Assembly: GCA_963662175.1 (NCBI GenBank)
Contig: OY759217.1
Location: 19,284,562 to 19,348,561, forward strand
Reading direction: 5' to 3'
DNA length: 64,000 bases
Source of the DNA: Aradus depressus
Taxonomy: Eukaryota > Arthropoda > Insecta > Hemiptera > Aradidae
The notes beneath the pieces were generated by a model. That model did not search any database and was not told where the DNA came from. It saw only the letters and a program-made list of their open reading frames with translations. The position numbers and the translations under genes are program-made. Shown here in pieces: positions 10,545 to 19,989 of this stretch. Within the stretch, counting starts at the first letter, position 1. Each line of letters begins with the position of its first letter.

Positions 10545-10595
10545 GCGGTTCACTTGATAATGCCGTAAGAGGTGAAACTATAGTCGTGTAATTTT
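10545..10595 (+). ncRNA. Hammerhead-like motif, family H (degenerate core)
   Basis: Helix I GGUU..CAC/GUG..GACC, core position read as UUGAUAA, extra U, helix II GCC/GGU, GAAA, self-complementary helix III ACUAUAGU, then C. The helices and helix III palindrome fit the pattern, but C3 and G8 appear mutated, so it is probably dead. Confidence 0.5.
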
Positions 10596-10599
10596 GACC

Positions 10600-11235
10600 A
10601 ATATAGTGAAAATATTGACAAGTAGTGTTTGGAGTTTATATTTCTTTAGTTTGTGTATATTCCTTTATCCTGTTCTAATAACTGCCTCATCTAATGAATG
10701 TGAAGATTGAGAAGTCCCTGTTTAAATCAACTGTTGTTTTCAAGTGAAAACGATCGAATGATGTTAGAGAAAGTCGAATAACTTTGTTGATTAAATCGTG
10801 CTGGGGAAGTACATCGCTGGTCATTCAACTACACTTTTTTTCTTCTATAATTGATACAAAAGGAATTATTATTATTGATAATTGCAAGGACAAATCAAAT
10901 TGGGTTGATTGAAAGTTCCAGAGTGACTGTAAACATAATTATGAGGGCTGATTGCTTCCAGCGTCACATCAGAGGTTAGGAACGTCATTAACATGTGTAC
11001 TTTTGCAAAACAGATGTGGGGTTAGATTTCATTACATTTTGAACAACGAACAGAGAGCTATGTCAGCATCCATTGTTCAATAAATTTTCCGTACATACTG
11101 CTAAATTAAGGAAAACTCAGAAGTAGGGAAAAGAAACGTAGAAGAAAAATCTTGGAGATACTTTTAAGGAAAGCTGGGCACCATAGCTAGTATGTGCTTA
11201 GCAACGCTGGTGACTACAGCTAGTATGTATTATTA
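10600..11235. other. Mostly unassigned; R1 end fragment near 10800
   Basis: Contains CGTGCTGGGGAAGTACATCG (R1 terminus, minus orientation) at about 10797-10816 and a short duplicated phrase GCTAGTATGT near 11188 and 11220. Nothing else is recognised. Confidence 0.45.
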
Positions 11236-12661
11236 GGGTGGTCCAAAAATGAGAATTAAAAAAAAAAAAAAAAGTGCACCCCCTAGTTTGGAAAAACTTG
11301 ACGAAAGAAAACTTTTGACGCCAAAAAAAAAGAAAAATTTTAAATAACCCGTGCCCCACGGCATGTGAATTTTAAATGGAATTTAACATGGGTTTTCATA
11401 TGTATTAAAGTTGAAACAATATGGAGCTTCCACGTTTCATCAAAATGGGCTAAAAATTTTCCTTATTATGGTTTTTGGGGTCGGAGAACACGAATTTGAC
11501 GTCAAAAAGTTATTTTGACACATGACAGCTGTCAAAAACGCTGTCAATAAAATGTCAATAACATTTTTTTTCATTTAACAATAGGTTTTTTTTTTTTTTT
11601 ATTTTTTTTTTTTATTTTTATTTACAACTACATATATACAATATATAATAAGTAAATGTGATACATAATAAATAAATGTCTTGGAATTTGAAGGAGAAAT
11701 CATTCAATAATGACACTCCATTGTCTTGTTAATACGGATAAGAGAAATTAAAATATACTTTAAAAAATAAAAAATAAATAGTTAAATGATAAAGAAACAT
11801 GAAACGTTTGTAGATGACTTCAGTGTGACTTCAATCCACTAGTAGGTCTCGAGGCCATTGCCGCCTCAGTCTCCGAGCATGAACATTAGGAAGGGTTCTT
11901 GTGGCAAGTCTGCGGACTAAAGGATTAGTGTGAAAGGAAAGGATAGAGTGGAATTTTCTGTAGCGGGATTTAATTACATCCCTCACAAAGGGAATCTGCA
12001 GGTCATTGTGAAGGATGGCATTTGAGACGTAGAATGGAGCGTTTGTGATTTTACGAAGGATACGGGATTGTAAGGTTTGGATTCTATAAGAATTCGAAGG
12101 TTTAGTTGAGCCCCAGAGTTCAGCTCCATACGTCCATATTGGCTTCAGTATTAAGTGTCTTTGAGGTCGCTGTAGTTTGTAAATAAAAGATATCAAAACT
12201 GAAAATGACTGGAAGAATTTATCTGTTCTGATTATGTCCAGAAACCAAATGAAAAAATTATTGAATTGTGTTTCGGACATTAAACAAATATAAAATGAAT
12301 TTACCTATTGTTAAATGAAAAAAAATGTTATTGTCATTTTGTTGACAGCGTTTTTGACAGCTGTCATGTGTCAAAATAACTTTTTGACGTCAAATTCGTG
12401 TTCTCCGACCCCAAAAACCATAATGTGGAAAATGTTTAGCCCATTTTGATGAAACGTGGAAGTTCCATATTGTTTCAACTTTAATACATATGAAAACCCA
12501 TGTTAAATTCCATTTAAAATTCAAATGCCGTGGGGCACTTGGGGCGTTATTTAAAATTTTTCGTTTTTTTTTTGCGCCAAAATTTTTCTTTTGTCAAATT
12601 CTTCCAAACTAGGGGGTGCACGTGTTTTTTTTTTTTTTTTAATTGTCATTTTTGGACCACC
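11236..12661. mobile_element. Long-TIR DNA transposon (M1), TA target
   Basis: Inverted arms of about 350 bp, 11236-11583 and 12302-12661, start GGGTGGTCCAAAAATGA and end with its complement. A TA flanks each side, as in the Tc1/mariner superfamily. The left arm recurs at 31230-31560. No transposase is present; the interior holds a LINE tail and a short stretch (12228-12290) shared with M2. Confidence 0.8.
11587..12228 (-). pseudogene. Jockey-like LINE ORF2 C-terminus and 3' UTR, truncated
   Basis: On the minus strand a frame ending at about 11831 reads LKPIWTYGAELWGS, IQTLQSRILRKITNAPFYVS and RRLRRQWPRDLL, the conserved C-terminal tail of Jockey-clade RT proteins. The T-run near 11587-11620 is its poly(A) tail. 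The upstream MSETQFNNFF segment belongs to the host M1 element, because M2 has it without the LINE. Only the last 120 or so residues remain, so it is inactive. Confidence 0.8.
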
Positions 12662-12664
12662 TTA

Positions 12665-13215
12665 ATGTAATATTGGCGATTGGAAATTGAATAAGAATCA
12701 TTGTTGGTAAGAAACAATTTTTCGATAGGACTAACCATTTTCGGGTAAATCAAAGTAACTTCTAAAAATATGTGTGTCAAAACTACATTTCAAGACGGTT
12801 TTTGGCATGTGTCTCGAAAACCGGACGACCTATGAAAAATTGTACATAATATAAGATATGTAATTCAGTTCTCTCTACAACTTTTATTTGAAAAGAGTTT
12901 TGATCATGTCATAAACAAAGGCGGTATATTGTAAAAAATAGTTGGGCCCCGAAGTAAAGTGGTCTCAATTTTCGCCCGATTTCGGCCTACCGAGCCTCAC
13001 AACTTTCCAATCACATACACACAGACATCATCGCGAAAATGGTCAAAACGAATTCAGGGGACCTTGAAACGTGTGAATCCGTTGTAAACTCGATCTCGGA
13101 TTTTGACACGATTACAATACTTTCTATATAATACACGATTACAATACTTTCTATATAATACACGATTACAATGCTTTCTATATAATACACGATTACAATA
13201 CTTCCTTATTATACT
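12665..13215 (+). repeat. Dispersed repeat R2 ending in a 27-bp tandem run
   Basis: Matches 24150-24720 (GATTGGAAATTGAATAAGAA-like start, GACGGTTTTTGGCATGT, CTCGATCTCGGATTTT). The terminal ACGATTACAATACTTTC block is repeated four times with a 27-bp period at 13100-13205. Confidence 0.75.
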
Positions 13216-13330
13216 ATAGATATATGGATGTAAAATGTGGTCGGTGAAACACCGTCTATGTACTTCCCCAGCAAGAATTATTTAATTATGTTTTTTCTCC
13301 CTCCAAAGTCAATCGGTTTAAAACTCAATA

Positions 13331-14051
13331 CAGTGAAACCTCTCTTAGACGGACACCCATGGGGCCGTGGAAATTGTCCGCCCAGCAGAGGTGTCCTCCT
13401 AACAGTGGGAAAAGGAAAATAGAAGGCAAATTGATAAGGATGAAAGATATATTTTCTAAACACGTGTACCGTATGTAAAAAATGTTGTTTATTGAACAAC
13501 TGAATACAGTTTTAAAAAATAGGAAATTTGTAGAATCCAAACATATAACGTCCAAATTCTAAAAAAATCGGACACTTTCTTTTGATTCAATTTTTTTTTC
13601 CCAATCGAGTTTTCTATATTGTCCTCTACCTGAGAAATTCAAATTAATGACGAAGCATCGTTTGCTTGGAGGCAATAACGCTTGATTAAGTTCGCGTTGG
13701 TTTTGGTAACTGGCAGTATGGAACATTACAAACTTCTTGGAATTACGAGTCCCTTCGTAAACACAGGTGCACTATGTGGAAAGTTTGGTAGGTTGGTAGT
13801 ACAATGTACAACGAGAAGTCTAAGAACATATTAAGCGTCAACCCGAATTAGAGGCCTGCCTGTCCGTCCAACAGAGGTAGTCTGCTCTTCTCGGTACTCG
13901 ATTTCACTGTCCGCGTCCTTCCAAGAGAGGGTCCGCCTAAGAGAGGGGCAAATGTATTGAAATCCCTATATATTGTGCCGGGACCGTAAAAATTGTCCGC
14001 CCACCAGGGGTGTCCGGCTATGAGAGGTGACCGCCAAGAGATGTTTCACTG
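13331..14051. mobile_element. pogo/Tigger-like MITE, TA target
   Basis: CAGTGAAACCTCTCTTAGAC at 13331 is mirrored by an imperfect inverted end finishing GTTTCACTG at 14051, with TA on both sides. The CAGTG(A/G)AACCTC type of terminus is common in pogo-group elements. About 720 bp, no transposase. Confidence 0.75.
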
Positions 14052-14369
14052 TATTTGACTTACATCCTGAGTGGATCCTCAATCCTCATCTAAATGTGTC
14101 GATACGATGTTTCACTGTATTTGACTTACATCCTGAGTGGATCCTCAATCCTCATCTAAATGTGTCGATACGATGTTTCACTGTATTTGACTTACATCCT
14201 GAGTGGATCCTCAATCCTCATCTAAATGTGTCGATACGATGTTTCACTGTATTTGACTTACATCCTGAGTGGATCCTCAATCCTCATCTAAATGTGTCGA
14301 TACGATGTTTCACTGTATTTGACTTACATCCTGAGTGGATCCTCAATCCTCATCTAAATGTGTCGATAC
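14040..14369 (+). repeat. Tandem array, 66-bp unit, five copies
   Basis: Each unit joins the last 12 bases of the pogo-like MITE (GATGTTTCACTG) to about 54 bases of adjacent R1 sequence (CATCCTGAGTGGATCCTCAA). The array was therefore born by duplication across the insertion boundary. The in-frame 22-residue repeat is incidental. Confidence 0.9.
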
Positions 14370-15013
14370 ATTTATTACATTTACTTGTGAAATTTCGTAG
14401 CCTCCCCCTAATCCCTTCTTTTCTTTTGGTTAAAAATATATATTGCCAAAATACAGGATACTTCAAATAATTTATGAGAACAGATCCAATGATCCAGCTT
14501 CAAGTAAAGGTGAAGAGGAGAATGATGATGCTTAAGAAATTAAACAAGAAGGATATCTTCAGGTTTGAAAGATAGAAATACGTTGATATAAATCTGCTCG
14601 ATTTGCTAATTACGTTACGCTGACTGTCTACTAAGAATAATTAACTCTGAAAGAGGCTCTTAATTCTGAAGAGACTTTAAGCTGGGGAGAAGCCATCAAT
14701 GATAAATTTGGGTTATTGATAGAAAACGGGATTTGCGTTCTTGTAAATTACCAAAGACGAAAAAATTGAACAAAATATAAGAGCGATTTGAGATTAGAGG
14801 ATATTGTCAAAAATGTCGTCGGTGAATCACCAGGAATGTACTTCCCCACAACGAATTAATCAATTAAGTTGTCGCTCTCTCTAAAACTAAACGACCGTTT
14901 GGGCTAAATATCAATAGTCGGCTCAATGTTGTGCCGATTCATTCATTACAACGCAAGTTATTAGATCACAGGATGTCAAATATAAGATAGTCTGACCTCT
15001 CACAGATTTTTAT

Positions 15014-15070
15014 TGGTAGTAATAGCTAGAGCCGGCTTTCGAGGTTTCCCTCATCATCAGGCAGTCTGAT
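15014..15070 (-). ncRNA. Hammerhead ribozyme, family A (left arm, helix III insertion)
   Basis: Core CUGAUGA, extra U, helix II GAGG/CCUC with GAAA loop, GAAA, then AGCCGGCU followed by two extra bases (CU) before the A that precedes helix I. The insertion at the cleavage site may impair this copy. Confidence 0.6.
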
Positions 15071-15418
15071 AAAAAATTAAAAATGTTGAAAGAACTAAAT
15101 AATATAATAAAAATAAATAAATAACAATCTAAAACATTAACAATTTAAAATATCATGGATGGGGACAGACGAGTTATCCCTGTCCACCCACTGAGTCACA
15201 ACTCACAAATGTTGTGACTCAGATGGTGAACAGGGATAACTCGTCTGCCCCCATCCATGATATTTTAAATTGTTATTTATTTATTTTTATTATATTATTT
15301 AGTTTTATTAAAATTTTTTTAATTTTTTATCAGGTATGTTTAATCAAAAATTGTGTTTTCAATTTAATTATTTATCTTTGCTATTTATATTACATATTAT
15401 ATTAAGGTTGGTTCTTTT

Positions 15419-15470
15419 GTAGACTGCCTGATGATGAGGGAAACCTCGAAAGCCGGCTAGCTATTACTAC
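15419..15470 (+). ncRNA. Hammerhead ribozyme, family A, best copy
   Basis: Helix I outer GUAG/CUAC (15419-15422 with 15467-15470), internal loop ACU/UAUUA, inner GC/GC; core CUGAUGA 15428-15434; extra U 15435; helix II GAGG/CCUC (15436-15447); GAAA 15448-15451; helix III AGCCGGCU 15451-15458; predicted cleavage after A15459. Every invariant position is present. The helix I internal loop facing a helix II loop is the usual tertiary-contact layout of natural HHRs. Confidence 0.8.
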
Positions 15471-15729
15471 CAATAAAAATCTGTGAGAGGTCAGACTATC
15501 TTATATTTGACATCCTGTGAAATAATCACTTTTCACTACATCAGCCATCTTCATATTAACTAGTTATTAGAGTTTTTGTGTTAAGCTTCTCTCCAAATTC
15601 TTCCTCTTTCCTTTGACTGATTTGACCGAAAATCAATAGGTGTCGTTCTTAGGGAGATCTGGTTACACATATATGTAATTGTATATATACAATATATGCA
15701 ACATTTTTATTGACCAATCCATTCACAGA

Positions 15730-16165
15730 TTTATAATGCAAATTCAAAATCAGCCCCAGATTCCTTAGCTATAAATTGAACCAATGTAAGCTCTGACTGG
15801 GGGGCGGGTTCCGGTGGGGGGCCTGGGCTTGGGGTTGCTGGCTTGGCTGGGGGTCTGTGGGGGGCACTGTCGGGGCACTGGTCTATAGACCCAGGAGCTC
15901 CGAAGGTCTGGACGGCCGGCACTACATGCAGACCTTCCTTCAGGAGCCTCCACTTCAGTCACTGGTCGGCGCTATGTATATTGTTTTGGGTGATGTGGTC
16001 CGGCGGTGCCTCCGCCTGTCCCCCGGCTTGGCTGGGGCCGCTTGCTTGGGCCCTCTGTCTGGGCTCCTCTCTCCAGTATCCCGTCTTTAGCAGAATTATC
16101 TTTTATAGTGTAGTTTTAAGAAGAGCAATGGCTAGTGTGGTGTCTGCCGAGGCCAAAAAGGAAAA
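15730..16165 (+). mobile_element. GC-rich repeat with SINE-B-like 3' tail, possible truncated LINE
   Basis: A GC-rich block, unlike its AT-rich neighbours, ends ATGGCTAGTGTGGTGTCTGC followed by CGAGGCCAAAAAGG and an A-run. The same 3' end occurs in the SINE at 150-343 (minus strand). SINEs often share 3' ends with a partner LINE, so this may be the partner's 5'-truncated tail. No RT domain is visible in it. It has partial similarity to 21352-21812 (GGTCTGGACGGC and ACATGCA blocks). Confidence 0.5.
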
Positions 16166-16344
16166 AAAAATTTATACAATATCGTGTCAATGCATTCATT
16201 CTATCGGGAGTTATCGTGTTGACAGGCACACAGACAGACAGAAAGTTTATTTTTCATTTTTCGAAACAGAAAGTCAGAAAACATGAAATTCCGTTGAAAA
16301 CTCCGCATCGAATTTCTGACCGATTAAGTAACTTTCTCTAATAA

Positions 16345-16650
16345 TATGAAGATGGCTGATGTAGTGAAAAGTGATTATTTCACAGGTTGTAAAATAACAT
16401 GTAGTCTGACCTCTCACTGATTTTTGTTTGTATTAGCTAGCCGGCTTTCGAGGTTGCCCTCATCATCAGGCAGTCTGATGAAATAATTTTTTTTTAAATT
16501 AACCTAATTAAAAAATTTAGTAAATAAAATTTAAAAATTTTTATAACAAAAATAACTATAAATAAAAAAAACCAGCGGTTGTGACTTAGATACAGACAGG
16601 AATAACTTATCTGTCCCCATCCATGAAATTTTAAATTGTTGAAGTTTTTA
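16345..16650 (-). mobile_element. HHR-family A element, partial
   Basis: Minus orientation: the terminal GAAGATGGCTGATGTAGTG block, AGTCTGACCTCTCAC, a ribozyme at 16428-16475, then AT-rich spacer and a GACAGGAATAACTTATCTGT-like block shared with the centre of 14966-15561. Confidence 0.7.
16428..16475 (-). ncRNA. Hammerhead ribozyme, family A
   Basis: Core CUGAUGA, extra U, helix II GAGG/CCUC capped by GCAA, GAAA, helix III AGCCGGCU, cleavage A, then GCUA. The outer helix I pairing is weaker than in the 15419 copy. Confidence 0.7.
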
Positions 16651-16687
16651 GATGGTTTTAATATATACATTAATATTAATATATATT

Positions 16688-16689
<2 letters not shown>

Positions 16690-16740
<51 letters not shown>
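16690..16740. repeat. TA dinucleotide microsatellite
   Basis: Uninterrupted alternating TA run. Confidence 0.95.
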
Positions 16741-17129
16741 ATAATACAGCAAAGCATCTCCCATTTTTGGCTTTTTAAAAATTAGCTATTATAGTCGTTT
16801 CGGGAAGCACTTCCATTATGTCTATAATTTATCTATTCTTTGTCTTAAAACATTCCTTTTTTCTATCAGATTGTAATCTAAATGTAGGTGAAAAGCGCAT
16901 CGAAATCTGTTCATGGGTTCCGAAGTATCGCAATTACACAAAAATAGTCAGCTATACACAGGAATCGTATTTGATATGCATGCATAAATAGTATATTATA
17001 CTAATTTATTTTTCTTGTTTTTCTCTTTTTTTGTATTTTTTTCTTTATTTAATTTATTTATATGTATAAATATTTTATAATAATCATAAGCAATTATTGT
17101 TATTGTGTTTTCTTTCTCTTTTCTATATC

Positions 17130-17185
17130 CGCACAGTGGGGCCTGAGGAAGGGACGTGAGAACGTCCGGAAATGTCGTCGTGAAA
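17130..17185 (+). ncRNA. Hammerhead-like motif, family E (helix II mismatch)
   Basis: Core CUGAGGA, extra A, helix II GGGACG with CGUCC plus a terminal C-to-G change next to GAAA, then AUGUCGUC. The core fits CUGANGA, but the altered closing pair makes activity doubtful. Confidence 0.5.
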
Positions 17186-17201
17186 AAGACACTTCCATAA
17201 A

Positions 17202-17390
17202 TTTTTTTTTTTGGCCTTACGTACGATGCATATAGGCCATCTTAATGTGTTATCTAGTTATTTAGGACGTCCATGGCCCCGGGAGGGAGTTCTATCTACG
17301 AAATAAAACTCACTCCCGGACGGGATTCGAACCCGCAAACAATGGTGAGACCATGCGAACAAAGCCCTACGCTCTAGCCCGCACGGCCCC
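17202..17390 (-). mobile_element. tRNA-derived SINE, family B
   Basis: The minus strand has a tRNA-like head with GGGTTCGAATCCCG (box B) near 17325 and an A-tail seen as the T-run at 17202-17212. CTTCCATAAA (17192-17201) and CTTCCAGAAA (17390-17399) form a slightly decayed TSD. The 3' tail differs from the copy at 150-343. Confidence 0.8.
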
Positions 17391-17469
17391 TTCCAGAAAA
17401 GTTATCAAAAATTATTATCTTAATTTTAAGTGTATTAAAAAAAATGTATCTACTATATTTATTATAAAC

Positions 17470-17580
17470 TTATATGTTATAATATTATCATTATAATATT
17501 ATCATTATAATATTATCATTATAATATTATCATTATAATATTATCATTATAATATTATCATTATACTATTATCATTCTTG
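17470..17580. repeat. Short tandem array, about 14-bp unit
   Basis: About seven copies of CATTATAATATTAT. Confidence 0.9.
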
Positions 17581-18680
17581 TACTCTTATTTTCATGTATT
17601 TATTTATTCATTTATTATTATTTTTTGTAGTTTTGTCTATTCTAATCCATGTGTGGAAGACTCCAAAAGTTAAGCTATCTTAATGTAAACATTCTTATGA
17701 CATATCCTATTACCATGTTATGGTTTAACGGAAATAAATATTATTATTAATTTATCGACCTCTGTATTAAACACCAAGTCAAAATATATAGAGATCGACT
17801 CAATAAATATGTTCTGTAAAAGGAAGATTGTGACTGACACAAGGAATGTTAACATAAAGGACGAATAAATTATAGACACTGTGCTTACCGAAACGTCTGT
17901 AATTGCTTGTTTTTAAAAAAATAAATGGGAAATGTGTTGCTTTGATAAATATATTAAGTATGAATTCAGAATCTCCTTACACAATCCAAAAGTGAAATAT
18001 ATGTGATGTGGCCATAACAGAATATATCGGCCATTTTATAACAGATCACTCTTCCTCCCCTTTCCCCCTCCCAAATTTATTCCATTCTGGCATTACTGGA
18101 TATATATGAAAGTAATGTGTTGGAATCAGCGATTCTCTCTCTTTCATTGTGGATAATTCTGAGAGTGTCTTTCTTATATCCAGTAATACTAGAATGAAAT
18201 AAATGAGGAGGGGGAGTGATCTGTAATAAAGTTGGTTATAAGAAAGTCCTGTTATGACATCACATATATTTTTTTTTCCTTCAATTCTTTTATCTTTTTT
18301 TAAATAAAAATGAATGGAAAAACTATCAGAATAAAACCATTTTTTAAAATGTGTTACTATTCGCTACAATTTAAACATTATTTAGAAATATTTTTTTATA
18401 GAAATTCATTATAGTCGTATCGGTCCTATCTCAAATCCAAGGAATCATAGACAATTATAAATTTAAGCAACATTTTTGGTAAAGTCATTTTATTTCGATA
18501 GAACTAATAGTTTTCGTGTGAATCAAGCATACGTCTAAAAAAGTAGGTTTTGAACTGTCATTTTCAAGATAACAACTTCTAAGTTGAGGAACGCGGACAT
18601 ATTGTGGAATTAGTAATAAATAAATAAAACAAGCTTATTTTTTGAAATGTTGTCTATTCCACTAAAGATATTTATAAAAA

Positions 18681-18728
18681 TACAACTACCGGTTTCGGCT
18701 TCACACCATCGTCAGGTCTAGTTATCAA
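18681..18728 (-). ncRNA. Hammerhead ribozyme, family B (left arm)
   Basis: Core CUGACGA, extra U, helix II GGU/GCC with loop GUGAA, GAAA, ACCGGU, A. The core is intact. Confidence 0.65.
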
Positions 18729-19023
18729 CTAAGTTAGTTTGCAGAGTGCGACCCCTCCAATACCTCTCTGGTGAAAGGTACCACTTCAGTTAGGGAATCC
18801 CCCGACCTAACCGTTAGCTACATCATGAAATATTTGACAAAACGCTAATTTTTCTTAATTTACATAAAATAACATCTTTAAGGAAAAAGGAAGGAAAATT
18901 AGCGTTTTGTCAAATATTTCATGACGTAGCTAACGGTTAGGCCGGGGGATTCCCTAATTGAAGTGGCACCTTTCACCAGAGAGTTATTGGAGGGGTCGCA
19001 CTCTGCAAACTAACTTAGTTCAT

Positions 19024-19078
19024 AACTAGACCTGACCATGGTGTGAAGCCGAAACCGGTTGTTGTATTTTTATAAATA
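19024..19078 (+). ncRNA. Hammerhead ribozyme relic, family B (right arm)
   Basis: Mirror of the left-arm copy, but the core reads CUGACCA: the conserved G8 is C, which should abolish activity. The cleavage nucleotide is U instead of A. Confidence 0.6.
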
Positions 19079-19619
19079 TCTTTAGTGGAATAGACAACAT
19101 TTCAAAAAATAAGCTTGTTTTATTTATTTATTTTCAAGATGGCTTTCCGAATGTATCTCTTAAACCGGGCTGCATTCAAAAAATCTTATTGGGTTTGAAG
19201 TTTTCTTTCCAGCTTACTCCATAACTTTTATTTGAAGAGATTTTTTATTGGATCATAAACACAAGCGGTACCTTGCAAAATGTACTAAGGTGCCGAAGTG
19301 AAGTGGTCTTCATTTTCGTCTGATTTTGGCCAAAATCCATTCATATCTAAGTTATTACATGTGACATCTTCATATCAAATTTTAAGTTTATTGCTAAAAT
19401 CGTTTTGGGTTTGATCATTCACAAAGTTCCAAATTCATACCGACTCACACACAAACCGAAGTCATCGGAAAAATGTTCAGGGATCTTGATACGAGAAATT
19501 CCATTGAAAACTAGATTATATTTTTGTACGATCACCAAAAGTATAGGAAATTAACATTTTTTGCTGACGCGATTATAAAATAATGGTTACTCTATCTAAA
19601 ACTAAGACAAAAGGCTAAA

Positions 19620-19870
19620 TAGAACATTTTATATGTTAAAAAATTTGAAAAAAAGTATGTTTAAAAAAATATTGTCTATTTCACAAAATATAAATAATAT
19701 ATTGGAGTACTTTGGCATTGCTACCATCCACAGACACGACTTAACAAATACTAATACTAAGTGGAAGTTGAACAAGTTTACATTCCGAATTGCCACTTTT
19801 CCACCCCTCACGGGATTTTCCCTGTTCCTTTCTCCTCCTGTATAGTAAAGTTGTGAAAACATGGATTTTT
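19620..19870 (-). mobile_element. HHR-family C terminal repeat, dead ribozyme
   Basis: Aligns with 4370-4612 and with the arms of 45389-46097. The ribozyme position (19701-19742) reads CUGUGGA and has lost G12 (CCAAAG instead of CCGAAAG), so it is inactive. Confidence 0.65.
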
Positions 19871-19989
19871 TATTGTTTCACAATATCTCTGCAGAAAATT
19901 TATCATTTTGTACCTTATTTAATAAGTTTTCATTTGAGACGAGGGATCTTAGGGATTAGATTTTATTTTTATTTTTATTTTTATTAGAA

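Larger units (their letters stand above)
14966..15561. mobile_element. HHR-family A fold-back element with 10-bp TSD
   Basis: AGTTATTAGA is duplicated at 14956-14965 and 15562-15571. The 596-bp insert has inverted arms meeting near 15205 (GACTCAG and complement), each with a family A ribozyme; the right arm carries about 100 bp not found in the left. Outer ends are CACAGGATGTCAAATATA and its complement. No coding capacity. Confidence 0.82.
14820..15690 (+). repeat. Repeat R1, interrupted by an HHR-A element
   Basis: R1 sequence at 14820-14965 (GTCGGTGAATCACC start, CGAATTAATCAATTAAGT) resumes at 15562 with AGTTATTAGAGTTTTTGTG. The target within R1 is duplicated around the insertion. Confidence 0.8.
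17130..17760 (+). mobile_element. HHR-family E terminal repeat, interrupted by a SINE
   Basis: Starts with a ribozyme-like motif (17130-17185) and continues to GGTTTAACGGAAATAAATA at about 17725. The same order runs on the minus strand at 62300-62650. A family B SINE is inserted at 17202-17390. Confidence 0.65.
18571..19130. mobile_element. HHR-family B giant fold-back element with 10-bp TSD
   Basis: TTTTCAAGAT is duplicated at 18561-18570 and 19131-19140, interrupting R2. After the B-type start (CTAAGTTGAGGAACGCGGAC) almost the whole 560-bp insert is a palindrome. Outer arms carry a ribozyme each, and an inner 120-bp inverted segment not seen in the 9989 copy (GAGTGCGACCCCTCCAATA and complement) closes on an AT-rich loop near 18880. 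Confidence 0.83.
17900..19600 (+). repeat. Dispersed repeat R2, longest copy, split by an HHR-B element
   Basis: Carries an internal fold-back (ATATGTGATGTGGCCATAAC at about 17999 mirrored by GTTATGACATCACATATA at about 18252) and then the R2 body. R2 resumes after the HHR-B insertion with TTTTCAAGATGGC. It shares blocks with 4940-5490, 12665-13215, 24120-24720 and 32090-32740. Confidence 0.75.

Noticed and set aside
12228..12280. MSETQFNNFF as the natural N-terminus of the minus-strand LINE frame
   Set aside because: The same sequence occurs in M2 at about 31720 without the LINE, so the frame is a fusion of element M1 and a LINE tail.
15843..16286. 147-codon GC-rich frame
   Set aside because: It runs through the GC-rich repeat, a poly(A) tract and into R1, so it cannot be one protein.
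19701..19742. Family C ribozyme copy counted as active
   Set aside because: Core reads CUGUGGA and G12 is lost.
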